Shown: positions 1 through 7,154 of the stretch, piece by piece
Numbering within the stretch: the first letter of the stretch is position 1
Layout: each line of letters starts with the position of its first letter
Source: DASRTE01 sp035316885
GTDB taxonomy: Bacteria > Actinomycetota > Actinomycetes > Jiangellales > Jiangellaceae
Reading direction: 5' to 3'
NCBI GenBank assembly: GCA_035316885.1
Contig: DATHII010000121.1
Location: forward strand, 1 to 49,711
DNA: 49,711 bases
Position numbers and translations under genes: made by a program
Notes under the pieces: model-generated
Seen by the model: the letters and a program-made list of their open reading frames with translations, nothing else
Database searches by the model: none
Told to the model about the DNA's origin: nothing

Positions 1-239
1 CCAGCCGAAGCCCGCTGGAGCACGCCGGACACTACCTGACCTACATCGACGCGACCACGGGAGAGCTCACGACCCTGGCGGTGCCGGGGTTCGCCGAAGA
101 GCTCGACGTCTACGTCCAGGACGGCCAGCTGCGCGCCAGGCATGCCTTCTGGATCTTCGGCTTCCCATTCCTCGTGCTCCACTACCGCATGCAACGCAAG
201 GAGGAACCGGCCCGGACCGTCCGCGCCATGGACGACTAG
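1..239 (+). CDS. C-terminal fragment of an unknown protein
   Basis: An open frame enters from the left window edge (first complete codon at base 3) and ends with TAG at 237-239, giving about 78 residues. The visible part contains GHYLTYIDATTGELTTL and a hydrophobic, aromatic stretch FWIFGFPFLVLHYRMQRK, followed by a charged tail. I do not recognise the family. The late hydrophobic stretch could be a membrane-associated helix. Its stop codon is interleaved with the stop of the convergent DedA gene, sharing the palindrome CTAG at 236-239. The start and most of the protein lie outside the window, so no function is assigned. Confidence 0.6.
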   Translation, partial: SRSPLEHAGHYLTYIDATTGELTTLAVPGFAEELDVYVQDGQLRARHAFWIFGFPFLVLHYRMQRKEEPARTVRAMDD

Positions 240-910
240 CCGCTCGTATCCGCTTCGCGGCGCTGACGCAGCTTGCGCACGAGGAACCAGGCGGCGACGG
301 CGGCGACAGCGGCGTAGATGACATAGTCGAGGTAGGCCATGTATTCCTCGACCCGTTCGTACTGGGTGCCGAGAGCGTAGCCGGCTCCCACCAGCACGCT
401 GTTCCACAGCAGGCTGCCGAGCGACGTGAGCGCGACGAACGGGAGCAGCGGCATCCGCTGCGCGCCCGCCGGCAGCGATACGAGGCTGCGCACGATCGGC
501 ACGAAGCGGCCGAAGAAGACCACGCCGTGACCGTGGCGCTCGAACCATGCGGAGGCCCGGTCGAAGTCGGCCTCGTCGACGAGCGGCAGCATGGTCAGCC
601 ACCGTCGGGCCCGATGCTCGCCGAACACCGCGCCGAGCCCGTAGAGCACGAGTGCACCCAACACGGCTCCGACCGTTGCTGCGACGACCACCCAGACGAC
701 GTTCATCCGCCCGCGCTCGGCAAGATAGCCGGCCAGAGACAGGATGATCTCGCTCGGTATCGGCGGGAAGACGGTCTCGACCAGGGTGAGCAGCCCGACG
801 CCGACCTCGCCCAGCGACCCGATCACGTCGGCGGCCATGCCCGTCAGCCCGGTCAGGCCGTCGTCGACCGTGTCGGGGGACGGCGCGGAGCCGGTCGGCA
901 GCGCGAGCAT
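236..910 (-). CDS. DedA family membrane protein (SNARE-associated/VTT fold)
   Basis: Protein of 224 residues. DedA proteins are inner-membrane proteins needed for membrane homeostasis; some are proposed lipid flippases. The family features are present: an N-terminal re-entrant segment (TVFPPIPSEIILSLAGYLA), the arginine motif in GRFVPIVRSLVSLPAGAQRM, and several hydrophobic spans ending in a basic tail. The open frame extends 97 codons further upstream, but that extension is basic, low-complexity and overlaps the divergent secDF promoter region. I therefore start at the ATG at 910, just before MLALPTGSAP. It faces secDF with about 160 bp between the two starts. Membership is clear; the substrate is unknown. 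Confidence 0.88.
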   Translation of the reverse strand: MLALPTGSAPSPDTVDDGLTGLTGMAADVIGSLGEVGVGLLTLVETVFPPIPSEIILSLAGYLAERGRMNVVWVVVAATVGAVLGALVLYGLGAVFGEHRARRWLTMLPLVDEADFDRASAWFERHGHGVVFFGRFVPIVRSLVSLPAGAQRMPLLPFVALTSLGSLLWNSVLVGAGYALGTQYERVEEYMAYLDYVIYAAVAAVAAWFLVRKLRQRREADTSG

Positions 911-1068
911 GAACAGCGCGTCCTCACCTCGGAGATCGATGGGTCGGCGACCCCGTGCGGCCGATGGGGCAGGCACAGCGGACCGCGACGATTGTAGGTC
1001 GGCCGCGATGCCACACGTACACTGGCGCGCGCCCGCGGCCGTGGACGACGGCCGCACGGGAGGCTTTA

Positions 1069-3405
1069 GTGACCCGCTCCACCGTGATCCGCGCGCTGCT
1101 CGCGCTGGCGGTGCTCGCCGTGTCGACCTACGTCGTACTGACGGCGTCCCCCCGTCTCGGTCTCGACCTCCGCGGTGGCACGCAGATCGTTCTCGAGACA
1201 CGCGACTCCCCCACCGTGCAGGCCGACGCCGAGTCGACCGACCGCGCCCTCGAGGTGCTGCGCCGCCGGGTCGACGCGCTGGGCGTCGCCGAGCCGAGCC
1301 TGGCGCGCTCGGGCGAACAGCGCATCATCGTCGAGCTGCCCGGGGTGCTGGACCCGCGCGAGGCGGCCGAGGTCATCGGCCGGACGGCACAGCTGACCTT
1401 CCACCCGGTCCTCGGCCTCGCGGATCCGGCCGCGCCCTCTCCGTCACCGACTCCCGGGGCGCCGTCTGCCGAGACGCCGCCTCCCGACGCGGACGAGTCG
1501 GTGCTCCCGGACGAGTCGGGCCAGTCCCTGCGGCTGGGTCCGGCGGCCCTCACCGGCGAGGGCGTCGCCGGCGCGGATGCCGCCATCGACCCGCAGACGG
1601 GTTCGGGCTGGTTCGTGACGGTCGACTTCGTCGGCGACGGCGAGCGGGCGTGGGCAGAGCTCACCGGCACGGCAGCGTGCTCGCCGCCCGGTGACCCGAT
1701 GCGGCGGATCGCAATCGTGCTCGACGAGGAGGTCATCTCCTCCCCCCAGGTCGATCCGGGCGTGTCCTGCGACATCGGCATCCCCGGTGGCGAGACACAG
1801 ATCACCGGCACGTTCACCCAGGAGGAGGCGACCGACCTCGCCGTGCTCATCGAGGGCGGTGCTCTCCCGGTCCCGGTCGAGGTCGTCGAGCAGCGGACCG
1901 TCGGGCCGTCCCTGGGCGCCGACGCCATCGACGCGAGCGCCCGCGCAGCGATCATCGGCGTCGTCCTGACCGCACTGTTCATCGTCGCCGCGTACCGCCT
2001 GATGGGCCTGATGGCGACCATCGGCCTCGCGTGCTACGCGCTGATCTCCTTCGCGACGCTGACGGCCATCGGCGCCACCCTGACGTTGCCCGGCCTGGCC
2101 GGTTTCGTCCTGGCCATCGGTATGGCCGTCGACGCGAACGTGCTCGTCTTCGAACGGGCCCGCGAGGACTATGTCGACGGCAAGACCAAGAGCGTCCGCA
2201 AGGCCGTGCAGAGCGGCTTCCGCCACGCCCTGTCGGCCATCGCGGACTCCAACGTCACCACCCTGCTCGCCGCCGTGCTGCTCTTCTTCCTCGCTGCCGG
2301 GCCGGTTCGAGGCTTCGGCGTCACGCTGACGATCGGCGTGCTGGCATCTCTGTTCTCGGCCCTGGTGGTCACCCGGGTCCTCGCGGAGTGGATCGCCACC
2401 CGGGGATGGGTCCGCCGCCGGCCCGCGATCAGCGGGATCGCCAGGCACGGCCGGGTCCGTACCTGGCTGAACGAGAAGGGACCCGACCTGATGCGGACCA
2501 GTCGCCGGTGGCTGGTCGCCTCGGCGGTGGTAGTCGTGTTGAGCATCGCCGGCATCGTCGTTCGGGGTCTCGACTTCGGTGTCGAGTTCACCGGTGGCCG
2601 GCTGATCGAGATCTCGACCACGCAACCGCTCGACGTGGACCGTGCCCGCGCGGTCGTGGCGGAGGCCGGATTTCCGACCGCGGTCGTCCAGGAGTCCGGA
2701 GACGACGACATCACCGTCCGCACGGGAGAGCTCACCGACGACGAGGCGGCCGAGATCCGCCAGGCGCTCGGCGACGCGGGCGGTGGCGCCGAGGTCGTCC
2801 GCGACGAGCTCATCGGGCCGAGCCTGGGGAACGAGTTGCGGCGCAATGCGCTGATCGCTCTCGGGGTGGCACTCGCCGCACAGCTGGCCTACCTGGCGAT
2901 CAGGTTCCGCTGGACGTTCGGGGCCGGAGCGGTCGTGGCCCTGTTCCACAACGTCGTCATCGTCCTCGGCATCTTCGCCTGGCTGGGCAAGCCGATAGAC
3001 GGGATCTTCCTCGCAGCCCTGCTGACCATCGTCGGCTACACGGTGAACGACTCCGTCGTCGTGTTCGACCGGATCCGGGAGAAGTGGACGGAGTCACCGG
3101 GCACGCCGTTTCCGAAGGTCGCGAACGCTGCGATCCTGGCGACGCTGCCCCGCACCGTCAACACAGGGATCAGCACATTGTTCATCCTGGCCGCGCTTCT
3201 GGTGCTGGGCGGCGACTCGCTCGCCGACTTCGCCCTCGCGCTGCTGTTGGGAATCCTGGTCGGCACATACTCGTCCAACTTGACGGCCACGCCGCTCACG
3301 ATCGAGCTGGTGGCGCGTTTCCCCGGTTCGGCACCGCGGCCAAAGGCCGAGCGACGCACCGACGACCGGGGTCGGGAGGCGCCCGACTACGGCGCGGTGG
3401 TGTGA
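1069..3405 (+). CDS. secDF: Fused protein translocase subunit SecDF
   Basis: 778 residues that combine SecD and SecF, the proton-driven accessory of the Sec translocon that pulls secreted proteins across the membrane. The GTG at 1069 follows GGAGG at 1059-1063. The SecD half has a first transmembrane helix, the LGLDLRGGTQ motif, a periplasmic P1 region with a Pro/Ser/Asp-rich insert (around residues 125-160), and the helix bundle with GMAVDANVLVFERARED. The SecF half starts near residue 480 with LDFGVEFTGGRLIEIS and contains NDSVVVFDRIRE. Actinobacteria usually have separate secD and secF genes next to yajC and ruvABC. None of those is here, so this is probably a second copy. The tail is hydrophilic and ends in VV. 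Confidence 0.95.
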   Translation: MTRSTVIRALLALAVLAVSTYVVLTASPRLGLDLRGGTQIVLETRDSPTVQADAESTDRALEVLRRRVDALGVAEPSLARSGEQRIIVELPGVLDPREAAEVIGRTAQLTFHPVLGLADPAAPSPSPTPGAPSAETPPPDADESVLPDESGQSLRLGPAALTGEGVAGADAAIDPQTGSGWFVTVDFVGDGERAWAELTGTAACSPPGDPMRRIAIVLDEEVISSPQVDPGVSCDIGIPGGETQITGTFTQEEATDLAVLIEGGALPVPVEVVEQRTVGPSLGADAIDASARAAIIGVVLTALFIVAAYRLMGLMATIGLACYALISFATLTAIGATLTLPGLAGFVLAIGMAVDANVLVFERAREDYVDGKTKSVRKAVQSGFRHALSAIADSNVTTLLAAVLLFFLAAGPVRGFGVTLTIGVLASLFSALVVTRVLAEWIATRGWVRRRPAISGIARHGRVRTWLNEKGPDLMRTSRRWLVASAVVVVLSIAGIVVRGLDFGVEFTGGRLIEISTTQPLDVDRARAVVAEAGFPTAVVQESGDDDITVRTGELTDDEAAEIRQALGDAGGGAEVVRDELIGPSLGNELRRNALIALGVALAAQLAYLAIRFRWTFGAGAVVALFHNVVIVLGIFAWLGKPIDGIFLAALLTIVGYTVNDSVVVFDRIREKWTESPGTPFPKVANAAILATLPRTVNTGISTLFILAALLVLGGDSLADFALALLLGILVGTYSSNLTATPLTIELVARFPGSAPRPKAERRTDDRGREAPDYGAVV

Positions 3406-3522
3406 CATAGCGGTGGGGGTCAGATGCCTGTGGGCGGAGGGAACGGGGCGGGCACCCGCACGGTAGGGGCAGGGCGGCCCAGGATGAAGTCCAGCTCCAG
3501 CACGCGCAGCGCGGCCGCGACC

Positions 3523-3882
3523 TCAGCGGCCACCGCGGACATGGCGGTGGTGCCCGCAGACGGGCTGTTCCAAGCTGATCGTCAGGTCGAGGCGATCGAC
3601 GCCGATGGCCATTGTCGCCACGCTCGGCGCCGGATCGGCCCGGACCTCGCCGACACCCTCGATCGCCCCAAAACGCTGCGTTGGGCCAATGCGAGCACGA
3701 CCACCACGACGAGCACGACGGTGAGCAACGGTGCCACCTCTGCGCCGAGCAGCCAGAGTGCGACGGCCAGCCCCCAGAGCGATGACGACATACCCCGCGA
3801 CCCGGGCGACAAGCAGCTTTGCGTCTTCTGGGATGCCCTCGACCTGCTCACCGCCACGAACGACGATTGCGCTGCTTGTCAT
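3523..3882 (-). pseudogene. Frameshifted small membrane protein downstream of the antiporter
   Basis: An ATG at 3882 lies 12 bp after the antiporter stop, in the same direction. The first ~33 codons read as a sensible soluble N terminus (MTSSAIVVRGGEQVEGIPED). In that frame the rest becomes Arg-rich, whereas the neighbouring frame from about 3785 to 3680 gives a strongly hydrophobic run (LWGLAVALWLLGAEVAPLL, then VVLVVVVVLALAQR). The first frame becomes protein-like again after about 3670 (SVATMAIGVDRLDLTISLEQ). This pattern suggests two compensating single-base changes in a gene for a small membrane protein of about 120 residues. I do not recognise the family. It may be a decayed operon partner of the antiporter or the product of sequencing errors. 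Confidence 0.35.
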
Positions 3883-3894
3883 CGGACGCTCCGC

Positions 3895-5217
3895 TCAACC
3901 TGGGTGCCGCTCGGACTCGTCAGGTTCACGTCCGACACCTCGCTCCGGCCGCCGAGCTGACAGGCCCCTCGGAACACGTGTCTCGAGCTGCGGCGCGGGT
4001 TCGTGGTGCTCGACCGGGGCGTCGGCGGTGGCTCGACCGTAGGCAGCAGCAAGAGGGCGGGCCGTGACGCCGTGGGCGATGATCGACAGCAGGATGGTCC
4101 AGGTAGCGACCTCGATCAGCCGTCCCGGGGCCAATCCGCCGGCCTCGAGCGACTCGAACGCCAACAGCGTGAACACGACCGATGCCAGTCCCCTCGGGCC
4201 GAACCACCCCATGAACGCGATCGAAACAGGTCTGAGACCGGTGCCCGCCAGTGCGATGGCCACCGGCACCATTCGAACCAGCGTGAGGCTGACCAGCGCG
4301 TACACGATCGCCGACGGATGGAACTCATGGGTCAGCAATGGAGCGACGAGCAGTGCGCCGAAGAGCGCCCAGACCAGGAAGGAGGCGATCAGCCCGAGAT
4401 CCTCGGTGAATTCGGTCGCCTCACGCAGCCGCCCGCCGGAGGCAGCGGCGAAGAGGATCCCAGCCACGAACGCGGCCACGAAACCGTTGCCGCCCATCGC
4501 GACAGCGCCGGCGTAGGACAGCAGCGCCGTGGCCAGCACCGCCAGCCTGTCGGAGATCTCATTCGTCCATCCTCGCCGGCGAGCACCGGCCAAGACACGC
4601 CCGACACCGACACCGACCAGGGCGGCAACCAGGATTGCCAGGCCCAGCGCTTGGGCCGCCTCGGCGAGCCAACCCTCCGGTCCAACCCCCTCCTGTGCCA
4701 CCACCGCCGCCAGGAAGAGCGTGACAAGGGGCGTGGCAAGCCCGTCGTTGAGGCCGCTCTCGACATTGAGAGCCCGCCGGATGCGCGCCGGGACCGATCG
4801 ATCGGTGAAGACCCCGAGCCCAAGAGCGGCGTCCGTGGGGGCAAGCATGCTGGCAGCGAGCGCCGCCGCTGCCCAGCCGGCTGCCGGAATCAGCCACACG
4901 CCGGCCATCACACCTGCGAGGACAGTGAGCGGGAACCCGATCACAAGGAGCCGCGCCGGGAGCGTGACATCGAGTCGGACCTCCCTCCACTTGAGCGTGG
5001 ATGCATCCGCGAAGAGGATGAGGGCGAGCGTCACCTCGGCGATGACCTTGACCGCCTCCACGTTGACCGCGATGTCGAGAACGCCGAGCCCTTCCGGACC
5101 GATCAGGGCACCCGTCGTGACGAATACCATCGGCGCGGTGATCGACCAACGTTCCAGGCGGGCCGCCACCACGGAATAGCCGATGAAAACCACGGCAAGA
5201 ACGGCGAGCCCGATCAC
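3895..5217 (-). CDS. Sodium/proton antiporter, CPA1 (NhaP-like) family
   Basis: 440 residues with about 12 hydrophobic spans. CPA1 antiporters exchange cytoplasmic Na+ or K+ for external protons and help with pH and salt balance. Family motifs are visible: an N-terminal stretch with LIGPEGLGVLDI, then SMLAPTDAALGLGVF, then the ion-binding Asn-Asp signature in NVESGLNDGLATPLV. The C-terminal cytoplasmic tail is short and hydrophilic (about 40 residues), with no RCK/TrkA domain. The start is a GTG at 5217 with only a weak ribosome site; an upstream ATG in frame is ruled out by a stop. The palindrome at 5252-5268 lies 35 bp upstream, suggesting its own promoter even though the four membrane and SHOCT genes upstream run in the same direction. 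Confidence 0.9.
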   Translation of the reverse strand: MIGLAVLAVVFIGYSVVAARLERWSITAPMVFVTTGALIGPEGLGVLDIAVNVEAVKVIAEVTLALILFADASTLKWREVRLDVTLPARLLVIGFPLTVLAGVMAGVWLIPAAGWAAAALAASMLAPTDAALGLGVFTDRSVPARIRRALNVESGLNDGLATPLVTLFLAAVVAQEGVGPEGWLAEAAQALGLAILVAALVGVGVGRVLAGARRRGWTNEISDRLAVLATALLSYAGAVAMGGNGFVAAFVAGILFAAASGGRLREATEFTEDLGLIASFLVWALFGALLVAPLLTHEFHPSAIVYALVSLTLVRMVPVAIALAGTGLRPVSIAFMGWFGPRGLASVVFTLLAFESLEAGGLAPGRLIEVATWTILLSIIAHGVTARPLAAAYGRATADAPVEHHEPAPQLETRVPRGLSARRPERGVGREPDESERHPG

Positions 5218-5251
5218 CTGCTACATCGAACATGACCGCCTGCGGTTGGCA

Positions 5252-5268
5252 TCATCCGGACCGGATGA
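5252..5268 (-). promoter_or_regulatory. 17-bp palindromic operator candidate, site A
   Basis: TCATCCGGACCGGATGA is a perfect inverted repeat around a central A, followed by AAC on the plus strand. It lies 35 bp upstream of the antiporter GTG. Near-identical copies occur at 7112, 9986, 13125 and 37994, each upstream of a minus-strand gene. The regulator that binds it is unknown. Confidence 0.6.
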
Positions 5269-5298
5269 ACGTCGTCGCCGAGCGTCGCGGCACTGGTG

Positions 5299-5793
5299 TC
5301 ATCGAAGACGCGAACGCGATACCGACCGAGCGCCGACCCCGGACACCAGCGAACCGACGGCGGCGCCGAGCACCACGAGGACGGTGGCGGACGCGATCTG
5401 GGAGTCCAGGTCGCGATCCGTGGCGAACGGTAGAACCCCAGCGGCCACCGTGACCAGTGTCATGATCCAGCCGAAGAACGCGAACGGCCGCGGCGTCGAG
5501 ACCAGCAGGAAGTGCAGCAGGGCCGTCGCGAGAAGCGCGGCAACCACACCGAGGCCCATGTACTGCGCCAACACCGAGCCGGTGTCACCCGAGCCGCCGA
5601 CGAGTTCGGCTGGCGGGATCAGCGCGATGTCCAGAATCACGTCACAAATCAGGTAGCCGACGGCCGCTGTCAGTGCCGCGACCGCCGCGGCCGCTACGCC
5701 GCCGCCCCACAGGCGGCCGGCCCGGACCTGAACCCCCGCTCGCGGGCCCTGCTGCGGTGTTCCATCGGCCGCGTCCGGGCCCATGGTCGCCAT
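5299..5793 (-). CDS. Four-helix membrane protein, DUF6069-like
   Basis: 164 residues. After a hydrophilic N terminus of about 28 residues there are four hydrophobic segments: AAAAVAALTAAVGYLIC, a segment around YMGLGVVAALLATALLHFLL, FAFFGWIMTLVTVAAGVLPF, and a last one around ASATVLVVLGAAVGSLVSGV. The tail is short and Arg-rich. The layout matches the actinobacterial DUF6069 family; no biochemical role is known to me. The ATG at 5793 has GGAGG 6 bases upstream. It is the last gene of the run from 7042 (DUF6325-SHOCT-PLDc_N/SHOCT-this gene), 39 bp after the previous stop, so it is probably co-transcribed under site B. Confidence 0.7.
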   Translation of the reverse strand: MATMGPDAADGTPQQGPRAGVQVRAGRLWGGGVAAAAVAALTAAVGYLICDVILDIALIPPAELVGGSGDTGSVLAQYMGLGVVAALLATALLHFLLVSTPRPFAFFGWIMTLVTVAAGVLPFATDRDLDSQIASATVLVVLGAAVGSLVSGVGARSVSRSRLR

Positions 5794-5832
5794 GTTTGCC
5801 TCCTACCAGACAAGCCTCGTCACGGCGCGGTC

Positions 5833-6216
5833 TCAGGCGAGGACCTTCGCCTTCTGGGCCGCGAACTCCTCGGCACTGATGACGCCGGAATCGCGCAGTT
5901 GGGCCAGTTTGGTCAGCTCATCGGCCGAGGAGGGCCCACCGGTGGAGGCGACCTCCTGGATGTACTGCCGGGTCGCCTGTTGGCGCTGGGCCGCGTCGTG
6001 CATGGAGCGCTCCTGCATCGAGCCGCCCCGGGCTATCAGGTAGATGAGGGCGCCGAGCCACGGCACAACAATCACGAACAGGATCCACAGCGCCTTCCCC
6101 CAGCCGGACAGATCGTCGCTGCGGAATATGTCGGTGATGATCGAGATCAACAGCCAGATCCAGGCGATGAACAGAAAGAACCAGAGCATCGTCCAGAACA
6201 GATCGAGGAGTGGCAT
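5833..6216 (-). CDS. PLDc_N and SHOCT domain membrane protein
   Basis: 127 residues. The N terminus (about 1-65) carries two membrane spans with the WP/WIL pattern of the phospholipase-D nuclease N-terminal (PLDc_N) module: LFWTMLWFFLFIAWIWLLIS and GKALWILFVIVVPWLGALIY followed by LIARG. The C terminus (about 98-127) is a SHOCT short domain: ELTKLAQLRDSGVISAEEFA followed by AQKAKVLA. SHOCT domains are thought to mediate oligomerisation; the precise role is unknown. GGAGG sits 7 bases before the ATG. It follows a second SHOCT protein (6251-6505) by 34 bp, so two SHOCT modules are encoded side by side and may pair. Confidence 0.88.
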   Translation of the reverse strand: MPLLDLFWTMLWFFLFIAWIWLLISIITDIFRSDDLSGWGKALWILFVIVVPWLGALIYLIARGGSMQERSMHDAAQRQQATRQYIQEVASTGGPSSADELTKLAQLRDSGVISAEEFAAQKAKVLA

Positions 6217-6250
6217 GACGGTGGCCTCCGCAGTGTGATGGTGTTGGGCT

Positions 6251-6505
6251 TCAGATCCCGAGAATCTGCTTCTTCTTCGCCTCGTACTCGTCGTCGGTGA
6301 TCAGGCCCTGCTCCTTGAGCCGGCCGAGCTGTTCCAACTCGGCGACGTAGGCCGGTTGAGCGGGCGCTGCAGGTGCGGCAGGTGGTGGAGCGTACTGCGG
6401 CTGCTGTGGCGGCGGGGCGTACTCCGGTTCCGGCGCCATCGTCTGTTGACGGCGCGATACCCGTCGGCTTGTCCGGCGTGCTACCCGTCTACTGGTTCCG
6501 AACAT
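6251..6505 (-). CDS. Small SHOCT domain protein with Arg-rich head and Pro/Ala linker
   Basis: 84 residues in three parts: a very basic head (MFGTSRRVARRTSRRVSRR), a Pro/Gln/Ala/Tyr-rich linker (about residues 25-53), and a C-terminal SHOCT motif (ELEQLGRLKEQGLITDDEYE followed by AKKKQILGI). The basic head could contact nucleic acid or acidic lipid head groups; that is inference. It starts 3 bp after the stop of the DUF6325 gene, so it is translated from the same message. No membrane span is present, unlike the next gene, which has the same terminal domain. Confidence 0.8.
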   Translation of the reverse strand: MFGTSRRVARRTSRRVSRRQQTMAPEPEYAPPPQQPQYAPPPAAPAAPAQPAYVAELEQLGRLKEQGLITDDEYEAKKKQILGI

Positions 6506-6508
6506 CTC

Positions 6509-7042
6509 TCAGGCCTCCTTCTGCGTGACGTCCGCCGTGGCTTCTGCCTCCGCGGCCGACACGAGCCCGACGGCCACGAGATCGAGCGGACTGATGAAAC
6601 CATTACTGATGGGGAAGCCACCAGCGCGGACGACCGAGTCGCGCAAGGGAATCGCCCAGCGGTGCTCGAGGAGGATGAGGGCGGCGGCGGAGTCGTTCGG
6701 AAGCTCGTCGAGGACGTCCCACGCGTCCTCCTCAGAGAAGACGTCCACGCCTTCGGCGGCTGCCTCCGCGCCCAGCGCGGCACCAGCCTCCATGCCCTCT
6801 TCGCCCCCGGCACCGAGGCCGACGAGGGCGCCGACGACCGCGCCGAGTTCCGCCGCCTCCTCCGTAGAGAGGTTGCTGACCTTCAGCGCGGCGACCTCGC
6901 CCGCAGCGTCCTTGTAGACGGCGAGTGCGTCGATCAGGCGGACGGTGTCGTCTTCTCGGAGCCGTTCGAACTCGGCGAGGATCTCGCCCCTGAAATCGGG
7001 CTTGCTGAAGCCGAGCACCAACAGCTGCACAGGTCCGATCAT
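6509..7042 (-). CDS. DUF6325 (DUF1269-like) protein
   Basis: 177 residues. The opening MIGPVQLLVLGFSKPDFRGE, then EILAEFERL and TVRLIDALAVYKDAAGEV, match the pattern of the actinobacterial DUF6325/DUF1269 group, whose function is unknown. The middle is a Gly/Ala-rich stretch (ELGAVVGALVGLGAGG), which in relatives behaves like a glycine-zipper hydrophobic hairpin. The C-terminal part contains SAAALILLEHRWAIPLRD, also typical of the family. It is the first gene of the four-gene minus-strand run down to 5299 and lies 70 bp downstream of palindrome site B, so that site is the likely control point for the run. Confidence 0.78.
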   Translation of the reverse strand: MIGPVQLLVLGFSKPDFRGEILAEFERLREDDTVRLIDALAVYKDAAGEVAALKVSNLSTEEAAELGAVVGALVGLGAGGEEGMEAGAALGAEAAAEGVDVFSEEDAWDVLDELPNDSAAALILLEHRWAIPLRDSVVRAGGFPISNGFISPLDLVAVGLVSAAEAEATADVTQKEA

Positions 7043-7111
7043 CGTCTCTCCCCGATCTGCCGAGCGGCGCGCCGCTTCGTCACATGAGATGCTCCTCTGC
7101 CCCCGGGCGCA

Positions 7112-7128
7112 TCACCCGGACCGGGTGA
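7112..7128 (-). promoter_or_regulatory. 17-bp palindromic operator candidate, site B
   Basis: TCACCCGGACCGGGTGA is a perfect inverted repeat followed by AA. Compared with site A, both arms have changed at the matching position (ATCC to ACCC and GGAT to GGGT), so symmetry is preserved. That supports a real dimer-binding site. It lies 70 bp upstream of the DUF6325/SHOCT operon. Confidence 0.6.
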
Positions 7129-7154
7129 AAGCTTCAAGGTCAGAAGTGCTCCTG

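Noticed and set aside
527..997. Plus-strand frame of 156 codons over the DedA gene
   Set aside because: Complementary shadow of DedA: Arg/Asp/Gly-rich, no motif and a poor start.
3424..3960. Plus-strand open frame of 178 codons after secDF
   Set aside because: Composition is Arg/Ala/Ser/Asp-rich without any motif and it lies antisense to the antiporter end. The minus strand shows better coding signals.
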